The position numbers and the translations under genes were made by a program. Below, piece by piece: positions 63,967-64,000 of a stretch of DNA of 64,000 nucleotides. The stretch comes from a virus, in IMG/VR virus record IMGVR_UViG_3300050821_006345, positions 62,001 to 126,000 of that record; one strand, 5' to 3'. The notes beneath the pieces were generated by a model, which did not search any database, was not told the DNA's origin, and saw nothing but the letters and a program-made list of their open reading frames with translations. Each line of letters opens with the position of its first letter. The first letter of the stretch is position 1.

Positions 63967-64000
63967 ATTAAGCTTCAAGTGGAATTACCGCGTAAATTAC

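Noticed and set aside
1-64000. tRNA genes and CRISPR arrays
   Set aside because: No T-loop or cloverleaf pattern and no regularly spaced direct repeats were seen on either strand by eye.

Overview
This window reads as part of a tailed double-stranded DNA phage (or prophage) genome. Nearly every base is coding, most genes sit on the minus strand with ATGA or GTGA start/stop overlaps, and one short plus-strand operon (about 18.4-22.3 kb) interrupts them. The head proteins are Mu-like: a gp29-type portal, a large protein with a Mu I-type C-terminal protease domain, a capsid protein, a gp36-like DUF1320 protein and a gpG-like protein. They are followed by tail tube, tail completion and fibre-like genes and the start of an alanine-rich, coiled-coil tape measure. 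No integrase, terminase, DNA polymerase, primase or endolysin was recognised, so these lie outside the window or are too divergent. The host is inferred, with low certainty, to be Verrucomicrobiota or a related group. The reasons are Thr/Asn-rich secreted proteins, LamG domains, many starts without Shine-Dalgarno sequences in A-rich contexts, and outer-membrane-type proteins that imply a diderm host.

Layout. 0-1 kb: tape measure N-terminus. 1-5 kb: small zinc proteins, a patatin lipase and a run of small exported proteins, including a lipoprotein tyrosine phosphatase. 5-12.3 kb: fibre and tail proteins. 12.3-14 kb: a frameshifted HNH gene and a gene-poor stretch. 14-18.3 kb: RNase H, a gpG-like protein, an 859-residue multi-domain (polyvalent) protein and a gp36-like protein. 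18.4-22.3 kb (plus strand): a GIY-YIG endonuclease, an RNA ligase and small genes ending in DUF4031. 22.7-30 kb: a homing-type endonuclease, major capsid, decoration, scaffold-like protein and protease. 30-48.4 kb: DNA metabolism, including a DEAD-like helicase, a RusA-like resolvase, a SWIM protein, a ParB-methylase, a disrupted Dcm, a DnaB helicase and an OB-fold protein, with a candidate structured RNA at 47.5 kb. 48.5-58.6 kb: portal, HNH genes, exported proteins, two further methyltransferases and a NinG-like protein. 58.6-64 kb: an amide-chemistry operon.

The strongest candidate for an undescribed system is the operon at 59.4-64.0 kb. It encodes, in transcription order, an amidoligase, a 75-residue protein, a gamma-glutamylcyclotransferase-like protein, an intact-looking alanine racemase, two small proteins and a class II glutamine amidotransferase fused to a zinc ribbon and three repeats. 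Together these could make and remodel a D-alanine- or gamma-glutamyl-linked modification of a wall, protein or metabolite. This function is inferred.

Other notable features: about ten free-standing homing-type endonucleases, several overlapping or interrupting other genes; four reading-frame disruptions at single-base indels (two HNH genes, and two within one Dcm gene), plus a RusA-like gene whose two halves lie in different frames; a family of minus-strand promoters with TTGACT or TTGACA and about 17 bases to the -10 box; and promoters so close to start codons that leaderless mRNAs are likely. Gene boundaries were checked by hand against the sequence. Functional calls rest on motif recognition, with no database search.
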